Below the pieces are notes generated by a model. It was not told where the DNA came from, did not search any database, and worked only from the letters and a program-made list of their open reading frames with translations. A stretch of DNA of 64,000 nucleotides from Oleispirillum sp963668495 (GTDB lineage: Bacteria; Pseudomonadota; Alphaproteobacteria; Rhodospirillales; Rhodospirillaceae): positions 620,001 through 684,000 of the forward strand of contig OY764545.1 in assembly GCA_963668495.1 (NCBI GenBank). The letters run 5' to 3'. Within the stretch, counting starts at the first letter, position 1; each line of letters begins with the position of its first letter. Below, one piece after another: positions 26,582 to 35,879 of the stretch. The translations under genes were made by a program, and so were the position numbers.

Positions 26582-27850
26582 TTAAGACAGAACCCGCCAA
26601 CCGATATCCCGGCGGCAAAAGCCTTCCGGCCAATCAATATGATCCACCGCTTCATAGGCACGGTCACGCGCTTCACGGACCGTTGCCCCACGTGCGGTCA
26701 CGCCCAAAACACGCCCGCCATTTGCCAGAATTTTGCCGTTGTCCGCGACAGTACCCGCATGGAAGACCACGGCCTCATCCACCGCATTGGCAGCATCAAG
26801 GTTCCTGATTTCCGTCCCCTTCAGCGGCGTACCGGGATAGCCCTTGGCTGCCATCACCACCACCATGGCGGCAGCATCATGCCAATCCACCTGAATTTCA
26901 TCCAGACGCTTGTCCGCCACTGCCTTCAACAACAGCACCACATCAGATTTCATCCGCGCCATCAGCACCTGACATTCCGGGTCGCCGAATCGCACGTTGA
27001 ACTCGATCAATTTCGGCCCTTCTGCCGTAATCATCAATCCGGCAAACAATACACCACAGAACGGATGGCCTTCTGCTGCCATGCCCTTTACCGTCGGCGT
27101 GACAATGGTGTCCATGACCTGTTTTTCGATTTCCGGCGTCACCACCGGAGCCGGACCATACGCGCCCATACCCCCGGTATTCGGGCCGGTGTCACCTTCG
27201 CCCACGGCTTTGTGATCTTGGGCCGCACCGAGCGGAATTGCGTTCTCGCCATCCAGCAAGGCAAAGAAGCTTGCTTCCTCGCCAACCAGAAATTCTTCGA
27301 TAACGACTTCACCACCCGCATCACCAAACGCACGGTCGGTCATGATCATATCAATCGCGGCAATGGCATCGGATTCATTCGGGCACAACACAACACCCTT
27401 GCCCGCAGCCAAACCATCAGCCTTAACCACAATCGGCGCCCCCACATCACGGACGTAGGCTTTCGCTGCATCGGCCTGTGTAAACCGGGCATAGTGGGCG
27501 GTCGGGATGTTATGGCGGGCACAGAAATCTTTCATAAAGCCCTTGGACCCCTCCAGCTGGGCGGCTGCCGCGCTGGGGCCAACGGCCTTGATCCCCGCTG
27601 CATCCAACTGGTCAACCAGACCATCAACCAGCGGGCCTTCCGGTCCAACCACGACCAAATCAATGGCATTGTCTTTGGCAAAGGCCACAATATCGTCAAG
27701 GGCGGATACCGCCATGGGCACGCAAGTTGCCACATCGGCAATACCGGCATTCCCCGGCGCACAGTACAATTCGGAACAATGTGGAGACCGTTTAATCGCC
27801 CAACACAAAGCATGTTCACGTCCACCGGAACCAACCACCAAGATTTTCAT
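26582..27850 (-). CDS. purD: Phosphoribosylamine-glycine ligase
   Basis: 422 residues from ATG 27850, with GGGGAAGG seven bases upstream; an in-frame extension to 27970 would overlap the xseA start and is not conserved. ATP-grasp enzyme of de novo purine synthesis. It begins with the family motif MKILVVGSGGREHAL, has SKGFMKDFCARHNIPTA near residue 108 and the metal-binding region LIEFNVRFGDPECQ near 285. Length is standard. It is divergent from xseA across 106 bases. Confidence 0.97.
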   Translation of the reverse strand: MKILVVGSGGREHALCWAIKRSPHCSELYCAPGNAGIADVATCVPMAVSALDDIVAFAKDNAIDLVVVGPEGPLVDGLVDQLDAAGIKAVGPSAAAAQLEGSKGFMKDFCARHNIPTAHYARFTQADAAKAYVRDVGAPIVVKADGLAAGKGVVLCPNESDAIAAIDMIMTDRAFGDAGGEVVIEEFLVGEEASFFALLDGENAIPLGAAQDHKAVGEGDTGPNTGGMGAYGPAPVVTPEIEKQVMDTIVTPTVKGMAAEGHPFCGVLFAGLMITAEGPKLIEFNVRFGDPECQVLMARMKSDVVLLLKAVADKRLDEIQVDWHDAAAMVVVMAAKGYPGTPLKGTEIRNLDAANAVDEAVVFHAGTVADNGKILANGGRVLGVTARGATVREARDRAYEAVDHIDWPEGFCRRDIGWRVLS

Positions 27851-27956
27851 AAGCCTTCCCCTTTGCGCAATTGCCTGCCAGAGTGTATCCAAATCCGACC
27901 CGTCGGCAAACCGGATAGCCCATAGCCACACATTTTCCAAGGATTTCCGTCCCGTC

Positions 27957-29480
27957 ATGGCAGAAAGCACCCATAATCAGCCCGATTTTACCGTCAGTGA
28001 CCTTGCCAATGCCCTGAAACGCACGGTGGAGGATGCCTTTGGTCTGGTCCGGGTCCGTGGCGAAATCTCCCAGCCTAAGGTCGTAGGTTCCGGTCACTGT
28101 TACCTACGCCTGAAAGACGACAAATCCGTATTGGAAGGCATTATCTGGCGCGGTTCACTGGCACGCATGACGATCAGACCTGAAGAAGGGCTTGAGGTCA
28201 TCGCCACCGGCAAACTGACCACATATGGGGCGCGGTCCCAATACCAGATGATTATCGACCATCTGGAGGTGGCGGGGGAAGGTGCCCTTCTCAAACTGTT
28301 GGAAGACCGCAAACGCAAACTGGCGGCGGAAGGACTGTTCGCCGCCGAACGTAAGCAACCCTTACCGCCACTGCCCACCACCATCGGCGTGGTCACATCG
28401 CCGACCGGGGCCGTGATTCGCGACATTCTGCACCGCCTGCGGGACCGTTTCCCCCGTCACGTTTTGCTGTGGCCGGTGAAAGTTCAGGGCGAGGGCGCAG
28501 CCGAGGCCATCGCCGAAGCCATCGCCGGATTCGATGCCCTCCCCATTGATGGTGATACGCCCCGCCCCGACGTCCTGATCGTTGCGCGCGGCGGCGGCAG
28601 CCTTGAGGATTTATGGGCTTTTAACGAGGAAATCGTGGTACGGGCCGTCGCCAATTGCTCCATCCCGGTGATTTCTGCCGTGGGCCATGAAACCGACACC
28701 ACGTTGATCGATTATGTATCAGATTTGCGTGCGCCAACTCCAACCGGGGCCGCGGAAAAAGCCGTCCCTGTCCGTTTGGACTTGATGGCGCGGGTTGCCG
28801 AGTTGGGGGCGCGCTTACCTCGGGCATTGTTATCCTCAACCGAGGCCCACGCCCGCCATCTGGATGCCCTCAGCCGCGCCTTGCCTCAGCCGGATCGCCT
28901 TCTGGCGGAGGCTACACAGCGGCTTGATGACCGTGGCGAGCGGCTGGATCAAGGTCTGTCCATTTACCTGAACCGAGCGGACGACAAACTCATCAATCTT
29001 GGGCATCGTCTACGGACCCCACAAGACGTGGTCAACCGTGCCCACGAGCGTCTGGACACATTGGCCCACAGCCTAACCCGAGCCATGCAACGGCACATCA
29101 GCACCGCTGAACAGAAACTCGCCCCCCTGCCGCCAAGACTAGCTCCGGCAATTCAGCGAAAACTGGACGCCACCGAACAAACCTTGTCCTCGCGCCGCGC
29201 CCTGCTCGACAGCTTATCTTACAAACGGGTGCTGGAACGTGGCTTTGCCCTTGTTCGTCATGCTGATGGACAGGCAATCAGCACTGCTGCCGCAATTTCC
29301 AGCGGGGACAACCTGACCCTGACCTTCGCCGATGGACATGTAGATGCCATTGCCGGGTCCACAGGACAGACTCCGCCACCAAGCACACCACCATCGGCTG
29401 CCAACGTCGCCAAACCGGCAAAACCGCAGGGACGCCGTAAATCCGCCAAATCCGACCCGCGCCAAGGATCACTGTTATGA
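27957..29480 (+). CDS. xseA: Exodeoxyribonuclease VII large subunit
   Basis: 507 residues from ATG 27957. The frame stays open upstream for 450 bases, but that part is antisense to purD. The N-terminal OB fold (about residues 8-105, GLVRVRGEISQP, GHCYLRLKDD) precedes the catalytic domain with TSPTGAVIRDI, ARGGGSLEDLWAFN and SAVGHETDTTLIDYVSDLRAPTPTGAAE in separate parts. A basic tail ends the protein. With XseB it degrades single-stranded DNA; xseB is not in this window. The stop overlaps the start of the M23 peptidase gene (ATGA), so the two are coupled. Confidence 0.96.
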   Translation: MAESTHNQPDFTVSDLANALKRTVEDAFGLVRVRGEISQPKVVGSGHCYLRLKDDKSVLEGIIWRGSLARMTIRPEEGLEVIATGKLTTYGARSQYQMIIDHLEVAGEGALLKLLEDRKRKLAAEGLFAAERKQPLPPLPTTIGVVTSPTGAVIRDILHRLRDRFPRHVLLWPVKVQGEGAAEAIAEAIAGFDALPIDGDTPRPDVLIVARGGGSLEDLWAFNEEIVVRAVANCSIPVISAVGHETDTTLIDYVSDLRAPTPTGAAEKAVPVRLDLMARVAELGARLPRALLSSTEAHARHLDALSRALPQPDRLLAEATQRLDDRGERLDQGLSIYLNRADDKLINLGHRLRTPQDVVNRAHERLDTLAHSLTRAMQRHISTAEQKLAPLPPRLAPAIQRKLDATEQTLSSRRALLDSLSYKRVLERGFALVRHADGQAISTAAAISSGDNLTLTFADGHVDAIAGSTGQTPPPSTPPSAANVAKPAKPQGRRKSAKSDPRQGSLL

Positions 29481-30331
29481 GACGCCGCCACTTCCCCATT
29501 TGTTTCGGAATTTTTGCTTTGGTAGGTGCCATCCTGCTCGGCGGTGGCCCGGTGCAGGCGTTGACCTTACAGGGGGCTGTTGAGCAAGGCGGTATGGCTA
29601 TTGGTCACACCAATCCCGGTGATACGGTCACTCTGGACGGTGAGCCCGTCACCGTGGATGCAAGCGGGCTGTTTGTTATCGGATTCGGTCGGGATGCGGC
29701 ACCACAAGCCCGCCTCAGCATCACCGCCATGAGTGGCGACACAATCGGTCAAACCCAAGACCATATCCTGACCGTCAAGCCTCGACGCTGGTCAGAACAG
29801 CATATTAACGGCTTGCCACCCAAGAAAGTGACACCGCCGGACTCCGTGCTGCGTCGCATTCGTGCGGACAACAAAGCCATCAAATCCGCTCGTCTGACAA
29901 TTCGGGATACAGCCATGTTCGTGTCCGGCTTTACCATGCCCGTTGACGGGCGCACCAGCGGCGTGTTTGGCTCCCGCCGCATTCTGAACGGGCAACCCCG
30001 TTCCCCTCATTCCGGGCATGATATTGCCGCCGCGACCGGAACAGAGGTCAAAGCGGCTGCGGACGGGGTTATTTCCCTTGTCGCACAGGACATGTACTTC
30101 ACCGGGCAAACCATCATGATTGACCATGGCCTAGGCCTGCAATCCGTCTATGCCCACCTGAGCGCAATAACCGTGGCATCAGGGCAAACCGTGCGACGCG
30201 GCGAGGTCATCGGACGGGTTGGCGCAACCGGACGGGCGACCGGACCGCACCTGCATTGGGGGATTAGTTGGCGTGAGCACCGACTGGACCCGGAAACCAT
30301 AGTCCGCGTGTGGCCGCACCACAGCAAATAA
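29477..30331 (+). CDS. M23-family peptidoglycan metallopeptidase (LytM domain)
   Basis: 284 residues. A signal peptide covers about residues 1-28 (positive start, then FGIFALVGAILLGG, cleavage after VQA). The M23 domain in the last 110 residues has zinc ligands in HSGHDIAAATG and GPHLHWGISW. All ligands are present, so it should be an active endopeptidase and not a degenerate EnvC-type activator. The N-terminal part is a beta-rich domain of unknown role. The gene overlaps xseA by four bases, an arrangement common in alphaproteobacteria. Confidence 0.9.
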   Translation: MRRRHFPICFGIFALVGAILLGGGPVQALTLQGAVEQGGMAIGHTNPGDTVTLDGEPVTVDASGLFVIGFGRDAAPQARLSITAMSGDTIGQTQDHILTVKPRRWSEQHINGLPPKKVTPPDSVLRRIRADNKAIKSARLTIRDTAMFVSGFTMPVDGRTSGVFGSRRILNGQPRSPHSGHDIAAATGTEVKAAADGVISLVAQDMYFTGQTIMIDHGLGLQSVYAHLSAITVASGQTVRRGEVIGRVGATGRATGPHLHWGISWREHRLDPETIVRVWPHHSK

Positions 30332-30437
30332 CTCATCACAGAACAGGAGCTACGCGCTTCTCCTTGGCGAACGTGACAGTTGCGCGTATCCTGTTTTCTC
30401 TTGCCTAGGTCTTGATCGTAATTGCAAGCAGGTCACC

Positions 30438-31439
30438 ATGTTGCGTGTTACCGGGTTTCGTTATCTTGGATTTGTGCTGTGCTTGCTGTTCAATTTGGCA
30501 GGTAGTGCTACTGCTATGGCCCAACCAGCCAACAGCCTGACCCTTTGGGTTGCAGAGCCAAAAAACTCGCTGATCGCCCGCCACGCCCTATACCTTGGCA
30601 AACAGATTGATGAACGTCTGTCGGGGCAATTCAAGGTCAGCATCAAAACCGCCCCTGATACCCCAAGCGATGGCAAGCTGTTGGGATATGTGCAAAAAGG
30701 GGAACTGGATCTGGTACTGGTCAGTGATTCCGTCATTGATGCCATCCCGGAATTTGCCATCTTTCGTATTCCAATGCTGTTCCACGACCACCAGCATGTT
30801 CAAAATACCCTGTATGCCGGGTTGGAAGACGAGCTTCGCACCCAGATCGACCAGACGCTTAAAGTCGTAGCTCTGGGGGTTTATGATAACGAGTTCCATC
30901 ATATTCGCGCCAAAACCGCCATCCGAACCCCTGCCGACCTTAAGGGGCTGCGCATCCTGAACAATTCGGGAGCCAAAACCCGGCAAATGTTCCGGGATCT
31001 TGGCGCAATCCCGCAAAAATACCCCTACGCCCGTGCGGATGAAGCCATTGCCAAGGGCATTGTCGATAGCGTTTCCGGTCCATTGCGCCGCATAACAAAA
31101 CTGCCTGTTGGATCACAGGCTCCTGTCATTACCTTAAGCCACCATATTTTTGAGCCTGCTTTCTTTTTGGCCTCGCAAAAATTCTGGTCGAAACTGAATG
31201 ATGAACAACGCGCAGTGTTCACCGAACTGGGTGTGGATTTTTCCGATACCGCCCATCAGCTTTCCATGAACAGTGATGCCAGCATCCGCGCAACCATCCC
31301 ATCCACCATTCATTTACGGTCAATCTCGGCAGGTGCCTTTGCTCCGGTGATACAAGCCGCCCGTGAAGATTACGCCGCGACTTATGGCCCGGACTGGCTG
31401 GAGTACGTTGACCTCGCCCTTAGGCCATCTTCCCCTTAA
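30438..31439 (+). CDS. TRAP transporter substrate-binding protein, DctP family (orphan)
   Basis: 333 residues with a clear signal peptide (about 1-29, ending ATAMA). The DctP fold is recognised by FAIFRIPMLFHDHQHVQNTL, the FHHIRAKTAIRTPADLKGLRI region with the conserved Arg for carboxylate binding, and PYARADEAIAKGIVDSVSGP. It would bind a carboxylate or related solute in the periplasm. No DctQ or DctM gene lies beside it, so it either uses permeases encoded elsewhere or acts as a ligand-binding sensor. The ribosome site AGGTC precedes ATG 30438. Confidence 0.83.
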   Translation: MLRVTGFRYLGFVLCLLFNLAGSATAMAQPANSLTLWVAEPKNSLIARHALYLGKQIDERLSGQFKVSIKTAPDTPSDGKLLGYVQKGELDLVLVSDSVIDAIPEFAIFRIPMLFHDHQHVQNTLYAGLEDELRTQIDQTLKVVALGVYDNEFHHIRAKTAIRTPADLKGLRILNNSGAKTRQMFRDLGAIPQKYPYARADEAIAKGIVDSVSGPLRRITKLPVGSQAPVITLSHHIFEPAFFLASQKFWSKLNDEQRAVFTELGVDFSDTAHQLSMNSDASIRATIPSTIHLRSISAGAFAPVIQAAREDYAATYGPDWLEYVDLALRPSSP

Positions 31440-31487
31440 CGGGCGCAACAAATTTGTGTATCATCGCCAAACGTTACACAGTTACTT

Positions 31488-32489
31488 ATGTTGATTCTCA
31501 TGCGTCCCTCCATTGCTTCGATTGTTAGTTGCCTCGCTATTGCCTGTTTGTTTACGACCGCAGCAACCGCCGGATCGCCCCCGGCGGGTGTGTGTGACAT
31601 ATCGCTGGTCGCCAACGATAATCTTGCACGCTTCCGAAACATCCCAGTCCGCCAAGGCGCTGCCAAACCAACCATTATTGACGTGGCGACCTATTGGGCT
31701 GAACGCGATGATGCGAAGGCTCAATTCTGGCTTGGCTCTCTTTATTTCAAGGGGAAAAGTGTCGCAAAAAATCATCGGCTAGCGTTTTCTTGGTTTGAAA
31801 AGTTGGCAGACAATGGCTCTAGCCTCGGGCTCTACAATACCGGAACAATGCACATCTGCGGATTTGGCACCACCAAAAACCAGACCAAAGGTTTGGAGCT
31901 TTTGCGCAAGGCGGCTTTTAAAGGGGATATCCACGCACAGCTTAAGCTTGGCATCCTGCATGCCACAGGCTTTGCCGCTATCAAAGACGAAGCCATTGCC
32001 CTGATGTGGATCAACAAAGCCGCAGCAGCGGGCCTCCCGGATGCACAAGCGCAGTTGGGAACCATGTACCTATACGGTAAAGGGACATCACAGGACTACG
32101 CCAAAGCCGCCAGCCTGTTTAAACAGGCTGCGAAAGCCGGATCTGCCGCCGGCTACCATTACCTTGGAACCATGACCGAACACGGGACGGGGGTTGAAAA
32201 GAACCTCGCTCTGTCCTTGAAACTCCATAAAAAAGCAGCCGAAACTGGGCTACGCATAGCACAGGAAACCGTCAGTCGATTTTATGCATCGGGCATCGGG
32301 ATTCAGGCAGACCCCATGCAAGCCTGCCAATGGCAGCTGGTTTCCCTGCCCCCGCAACTCCGCCAGACAGCCAAACGCTGCGCCTCGTTATCGCCGGATG
32401 CAATGTCACAAGCACACAGCTGGGCCGCAGCATGGCAACCCACATCGCAAAAAAAGTTTGCCCTTAAAAATCGCCTCAATCGGTATTGA
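31488..32489 (+). CDS. Secreted Sel1-like repeat protein
   Basis: 333 residues with a signal peptide (about 1-28, ending ATA-G). Sel1-type tetratricopeptide-like repeats of about 36 residues follow from residue 75 to 280, for example AQFWLGSLYFKGKSVAKN, AQLKLGILHATGFAAIKD and AQAQLGTMYLYGKGTSQD. About six repeats can be counted. Such solenoids mediate protein-protein contacts, often in envelope or signalling complexes; the specific role is unknown. The frame has two possible starts, ATG 31488 and ATG 31500. It is convergent with the DUF1491 gene. Confidence 0.85.
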   Translation: MLILMRPSIASIVSCLAIACLFTTAATAGSPPAGVCDISLVANDNLARFRNIPVRQGAAKPTIIDVATYWAERDDAKAQFWLGSLYFKGKSVAKNHRLAFSWFEKLADNGSSLGLYNTGTMHICGFGTTKNQTKGLELLRKAAFKGDIHAQLKLGILHATGFAAIKDEAIALMWINKAAAAGLPDAQAQLGTMYLYGKGTSQDYAKAASLFKQAAKAGSAAGYHYLGTMTEHGTGVEKNLALSLKLHKKAAETGLRIAQETVSRFYASGIGIQADPMQACQWQLVSLPPQLRQTAKRCASLSPDAMSQAHSWAAAWQPTSQKKFALKNRLNRY

Positions 32490-32500
32490 TAAGCTATGGA

Positions 32501-32851
32501 TCAGGGCTGGGGCGGCGTCCAGTTTTCCGGGGCTTCGACCTCGACCACCCACAGGTCTTCATCGTAACGTATTTGTCGCTCAATAAAGCTATCCGCGTCA
32601 GCCTCCATGACCGGGACATCGCCAGTGGCCTGAATCCACTGTCGTTTCCCATCATCACCATAAGCCGTCTGAAACACCACGCAGGACAAACGCGACGACA
32701 CCCGTTTGACCAACACGGCCCCGGCGTCTGCGTCGCCACGTCGCACGACATAGGCTGGCAGCATATTCACACCGCATTGGCGCACCAAGGCCTGCACCAA
32801 TAGTTTGGCCTTTAACCGCAAATCATCCATACAAAAAGCATCCATTTCCAT
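32501..32851 (-). CDS. DUF1491 family protein
   Basis: 116 residues from ATG 32851; ATG 32845 and 32830 are alternatives. The sequence matches what I know of DUF1491: RLKAKLLVQALVRQC near the start, YVVRRGDADAGAVLVK in the middle and DEDLWVVEVE near the end. This is a small alphaproteobacterial protein family of unknown function. It starts 19 bases after the stop of the LysR gene on the same strand and is probably co-transcribed with it. Confidence 0.75.
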   Translation of the reverse strand: MEMDAFCMDDLRLKAKLLVQALVRQCGVNMLPAYVVRRGDADAGAVLVKRVSSRLSCVVFQTAYGDDGKRQWIQATGDVPVMEADADSFIERQIRYDEDLWVVEVEAPENWTPPQP

Positions 32852-32870
32852 AACTGAATAGCGAGCGGGA

Positions 32871-33794
32871 TCAACCAAACAAACGTCTGCACTTATCCGG
32901 TTGGTTATCAAACGTCTGCAACAGGTGAGTGTGAAAAGCCGTCACTGCCTCTGACGCATCTGGCTGTTGGGCCAGATACAAACTGTATTCGCCAAGGGGC
33001 GGTAAACTCTCATTCAGCACCACACAACTGTCCGGCACCACGCTGATGGGAAGCACGGCGACGGCCAAACCCGCCTCCACTGCTGTTAGGATGGACTGCA
33101 ACTGGGGGCACGTATAAGCCAAGCGATGAGCAATCCCTGCCGCATCCAACGCGGAACAAGCCATAACCGTCCAGATGCAATCCCGCGCCACCATCACCAA
33201 AGGCAAAGGTGCATCCACAGGCATCTGGAAATTACGCTTGGCGACCCATGCCAGCTCTTCTGTCATAATTTTTCGGGCGTGAACATTGGTTGTCTTGCAT
33301 GACATGGTCAATGCCACATCCAACTCACCCTTCATGAATTTATCTTCCAGAAGTCCACTGCGTTCCAAGCAAACTTCCAACTCCACATCAGGGTGCGTCC
33401 GGGCAAATCGCTGCATAACCTCTGCAATATTGCCGTTCCCCACATCATCAGTTGCACCAAACCTTACACGACCACTAACAAGCGGCGCGTGGAACAGACG
33501 CATAACTTCCTGATTAAGCTGTAGAATCTGGCGGGCATAAACCAGCAACATGTCTGCATCACAGGTGGGGATGGCTTTACGGGCTTCCCGGATGAACAAC
33601 TCCCGCCCCACAAGGTCTTCCAACTTTTTCATTTGCAAACTGACCGCTGACGGTGTGCGGAAAACACGCTCCGCAGCGCGCGAGAAATTGCCGCTTTCGC
33701 AAATGGCGACAAACGTCCGCAACAGATCAAGTTCCAATAACGGCAATGATGCCCGAGACATCAGCATAACCACCTTCCTGTTAGCTTTACTCAT
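32871..33794 (-). CDS. LysR-family transcriptional regulator
   Basis: 307 residues (ATG 33761 is an alternative start giving 296). The N-terminal winged helix-turn-helix is clear: LRTFVAICESGNFSRAAER and TPSAVSLQMKKLEDLVG (about residues 24-60). The LysR substrate-binding domain follows from about 100. It is divergent from the small DUF1127-like gene across 90 bases, the classical LysR layout, so that gene may be its target. The effector is unknown. Confidence 0.9.
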   Translation of the reverse strand: MSKANRKVVMLMSRASLPLLELDLLRTFVAICESGNFSRAAERVFRTPSAVSLQMKKLEDLVGRELFIREARKAIPTCDADMLLVYARQILQLNQEVMRLFHAPLVSGRVRFGATDDVGNGNIAEVMQRFARTHPDVELEVCLERSGLLEDKFMKGELDVALTMSCKTTNVHARKIMTEELAWVAKRNFQMPVDAPLPLVMVARDCIWTVMACSALDAAGIAHRLAYTCPQLQSILTAVEAGLAVAVLPISVVPDSCVVLNESLPPLGEYSLYLAQQPDASEAVTAFHTHLLQTFDNQPDKCRRLFG

Positions 33795-33884
33795 AGATTT
33801 GTTGAGATCTTATCGATTTTCTTATGGATAGGACAAGAAGATACTGCCCGCACAATCTTCGGCCCAAACGGAAAGCGTTAAGAC

Positions 33885-34109
33885 ATGAAACCATGGACCT
33901 TGTTTGCAACAGCTATCTCCACGTGCTGGCGCATATGGAAAGATAAATCGCAGCCGCAGCAACGTAATCTGCCTCATCATCAAGACTGGATACGAAACGC
34001 ACGCGACTTACTGCAACTGGAGCCAAAAATTCTGCGCGACGTCACCGGGCTGACGAGACAGGAACTGCGATACCAAATCGCGCTTTATCGCAAACACCAT
34101 CGTCTGTGA
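33885..34109 (+). CDS. Small DUF1127-like protein
   Basis: 74 residues, basic. The C-terminal half, LLQLEPKILRDVTGLTRQELR, follows the DUF1127 pattern (Leu-rich helix, D-V/I-G-L-T/S-R). The N-terminal half is Trp-rich. DUF1127 proteins are short, often LysR-adjacent, and some affect RNA turnover or phosphate and carbon metabolism. It is divergent from a LysR gene and followed by a terminator, both of which support it as a real gene. The match is by eye and partial. Confidence 0.6.
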   Translation: MKPWTLFATAISTCWRIWKDKSQPQQRNLPHHQDWIRNARDLLQLEPKILRDVTGLTRQELRYQIALYRKHHRL

Positions 34110-34112
34110 CAT

Positions 34113-34143
34113 TAAAAAACCCGGCCCTCGAAAGGACCGGGTT
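34113..34143. terminator. Bidirectional terminator between the DUF1127-like gene and groEL
   Basis: Inverted repeat AACCCGG / CCGGGTT (34118-34124 and 34137-34143) with extra inner pairs and a short loop. On the minus strand it is followed by TTTTTT, fitting groEL; on the plus strand TTCTTT follows. Confidence 0.85.
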
Positions 34144-34168
34144 CTTTGATTCACGGTGAGAAGCTGGC

Positions 34169-35821
34169 TTAGAAGCCCATGCCACCCATACCGCCCATGC
34201 CGCCCATGTCAGGCATAGCCGGCATACCGGATTTGTCTTTTTCCGGGGCATCGCCAACCATGGCTTCGGTGGTGATCAACAGACCGCCGATGGAAGCCGC
34301 GTCTTGCAGTGCGCAACGGACAACTTTGGTCGGGTCGATGATACCGGCTTTGACCATGTCTTCGTATTCACCGGACTGAGCGTTGAAGCCGAAGGTCATA
34401 ACGTCTTGTTCCAGGATTTTGCCAGCGATCACAGCACCGTCGAAACCAGCGTTTTCAGCGATTTGACGAACCGGAGCTTGCAAAGCACGACGAACGATTT
34501 GTACGCCGACTTTCTGGTCCGGGTTTGCCGGTTCCAAGCCTTCAAGAGCGCGGGTTGCGTTCAGCAGAGCAACGCCACCACCCGGCACCACGCCTTCTTC
34601 AACGGCTGCGCGGGTTGCGTGCAGAGCGTCGTCAACGCGGTCTTTCTTTTCTTTCACTTCAACTTCGGTTGCACCACCGACTTTGATCACGGCAACACCG
34701 CCAGCCAGTTTGGCCAGACGTTCTTGCAGTTTTTCACGATCGTAATCGGAAACAGCAGCTTCGATTTGGCTGCGGATTTGGTTGCAACGTGCTTCGATTT
34801 CGTCTTTGGAACCTGCGCCGTCCACGAAGGTGGTGTCGTCTTTGGAGATGACCACTTTCTTCGCAGTACCCAGCATGTCGAGGGTAACGCTTTCCAATTT
34901 GATGCCAACTTCTTCAGAGATGACTTGTGCGCCAGTGACGCTAGCCATGTCAGCCAGCATAGCTTTACGGCGATCGCCGAAGCCCGGAGCTTTGATTGCA
35001 GCAACTTTCAGGCCGCCACGCAGACGGTTGACGACGAGAGCAGCCAGTGCTTCGCCTTCCACGTCTTCAGCAACGATCAACAGCGGCTTACCGGATTGCA
35101 CAACGGCTTCCAGAATCGGCAGGATCGGTTGCAGGGTGGAAACTTTGCCTTCGTTGATCAGGATGAACGGGTCTTCCAGATCGGCAATCATTTTGTCGGT
35201 GTTGGTCACGAAGTACGGGGACAGGTAACCACGGTCAACCTGCATGCCTTCAACCACGTCCAGTTCGGTTTCCAGACCTTTGGCTTCTTCGACGGTGATC
35301 ACGCCTTCGTTACCGACGCGTTCCATAGCTTCAGCAATGATTTTGCCGACTTCTGCGTCGCCGTTGGCGGAAATGGTGCCGACTTGAGCAATTTCTTCGT
35401 TGGTGGAAACTTCTTTGGAGAAGCCTTTGATTTCAGCAACGACTTTTTCAACAGCCAGATCGATACCGCGTTTCAGGTCCATCGGGTTCATGCCGGCAGC
35501 AACGGATTTGCAGCCTTCACGAATGATAGCTTGACCCAGAACGGTCGCGGTGGTGGTGCCGTCACCGGCCAGATCGTTGGTTTTGGAAGCAACTTCCTTA
35601 ACCATTTGTGCGCCCATGTTTTCGAACTTGTCAGCCAGTTCGATTTCTTTGGCAACGGACACACCGTCCTTGGTGATACGCGGAGCGCCGAAAGCTTTGT
35701 CGAGAACGACGTTGCGGCCTTTCGGGCCGAGGGTCACTTTCACTGCATCAGCGAGGATGTCGACGCCTTTAAGCATGCGTGCGCGGGCGTCAGATGAAAA
35801 CTTGACTTCTTTGGCAGCCAT
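34169..35821 (-). CDS. groEL: Chaperonin GroEL
   Basis: 550 residues, full length. It has the GRNVVLDKAFGAPRITKDGV start region, the GDGTTTATVLGQ nucleotide loop, VVPGGGVALL near residue 410 and the Gly-Met repeat tail MGGMGGMGGMGF. It forms the tetradecameric folding chamber with GroES. It follows groES by 58 bases and is the second gene of a HrcA/CIRCE-controlled operon. Its codon use is visibly more biased than its neighbours, as expected for a highly expressed gene. Confidence 0.99.
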   Translation of the reverse strand: MAAKEVKFSSDARARMLKGVDILADAVKVTLGPKGRNVVLDKAFGAPRITKDGVSVAKEIELADKFENMGAQMVKEVASKTNDLAGDGTTTATVLGQAIIREGCKSVAAGMNPMDLKRGIDLAVEKVVAEIKGFSKEVSTNEEIAQVGTISANGDAEVGKIIAEAMERVGNEGVITVEEAKGLETELDVVEGMQVDRGYLSPYFVTNTDKMIADLEDPFILINEGKVSTLQPILPILEAVVQSGKPLLIVAEDVEGEALAALVVNRLRGGLKVAAIKAPGFGDRRKAMLADMASVTGAQVISEEVGIKLESVTLDMLGTAKKVVISKDDTTFVDGAGSKDEIEARCNQIRSQIEAAVSDYDREKLQERLAKLAGGVAVIKVGGATEVEVKEKKDRVDDALHATRAAVEEGVVPGGGVALLNATRALEGLEPANPDQKVGVQIVRRALQAPVRQIAENAGFDGAVIAGKILEQDVMTFGFNAQSGEYEDMVKAGIIDPTKVVRCALQDAASIGGLLITTEAMVGDAPEKDKSGMPAMPDMGGMGGMGGMGF

Positions 35822-35879
35822 GATGAGCTTCCTTTAGTTAATGTGAACGAAAAACGGGTTCAAAAGCAGTCCGGCTGAC

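Noticed and set aside
26639..27925. 428-codon plus-strand frame opposite purD
   Set aside because: Antisense to a full-length conserved enzyme; His/Arg/Asn-rich composition typical of shadow frames.
27507..27956. Upstream extension of the xseA frame
   Set aside because: It is antisense to purD, and the XseA family starts at the OB fold just after ATG 27957.
34304..35797. 497-codon open frame on the plus strand opposite groEL
   Set aside because: Classic mirror frame of groEL caused by its strong codon bias; Phe/Asp/Ser-rich translation with no family match.
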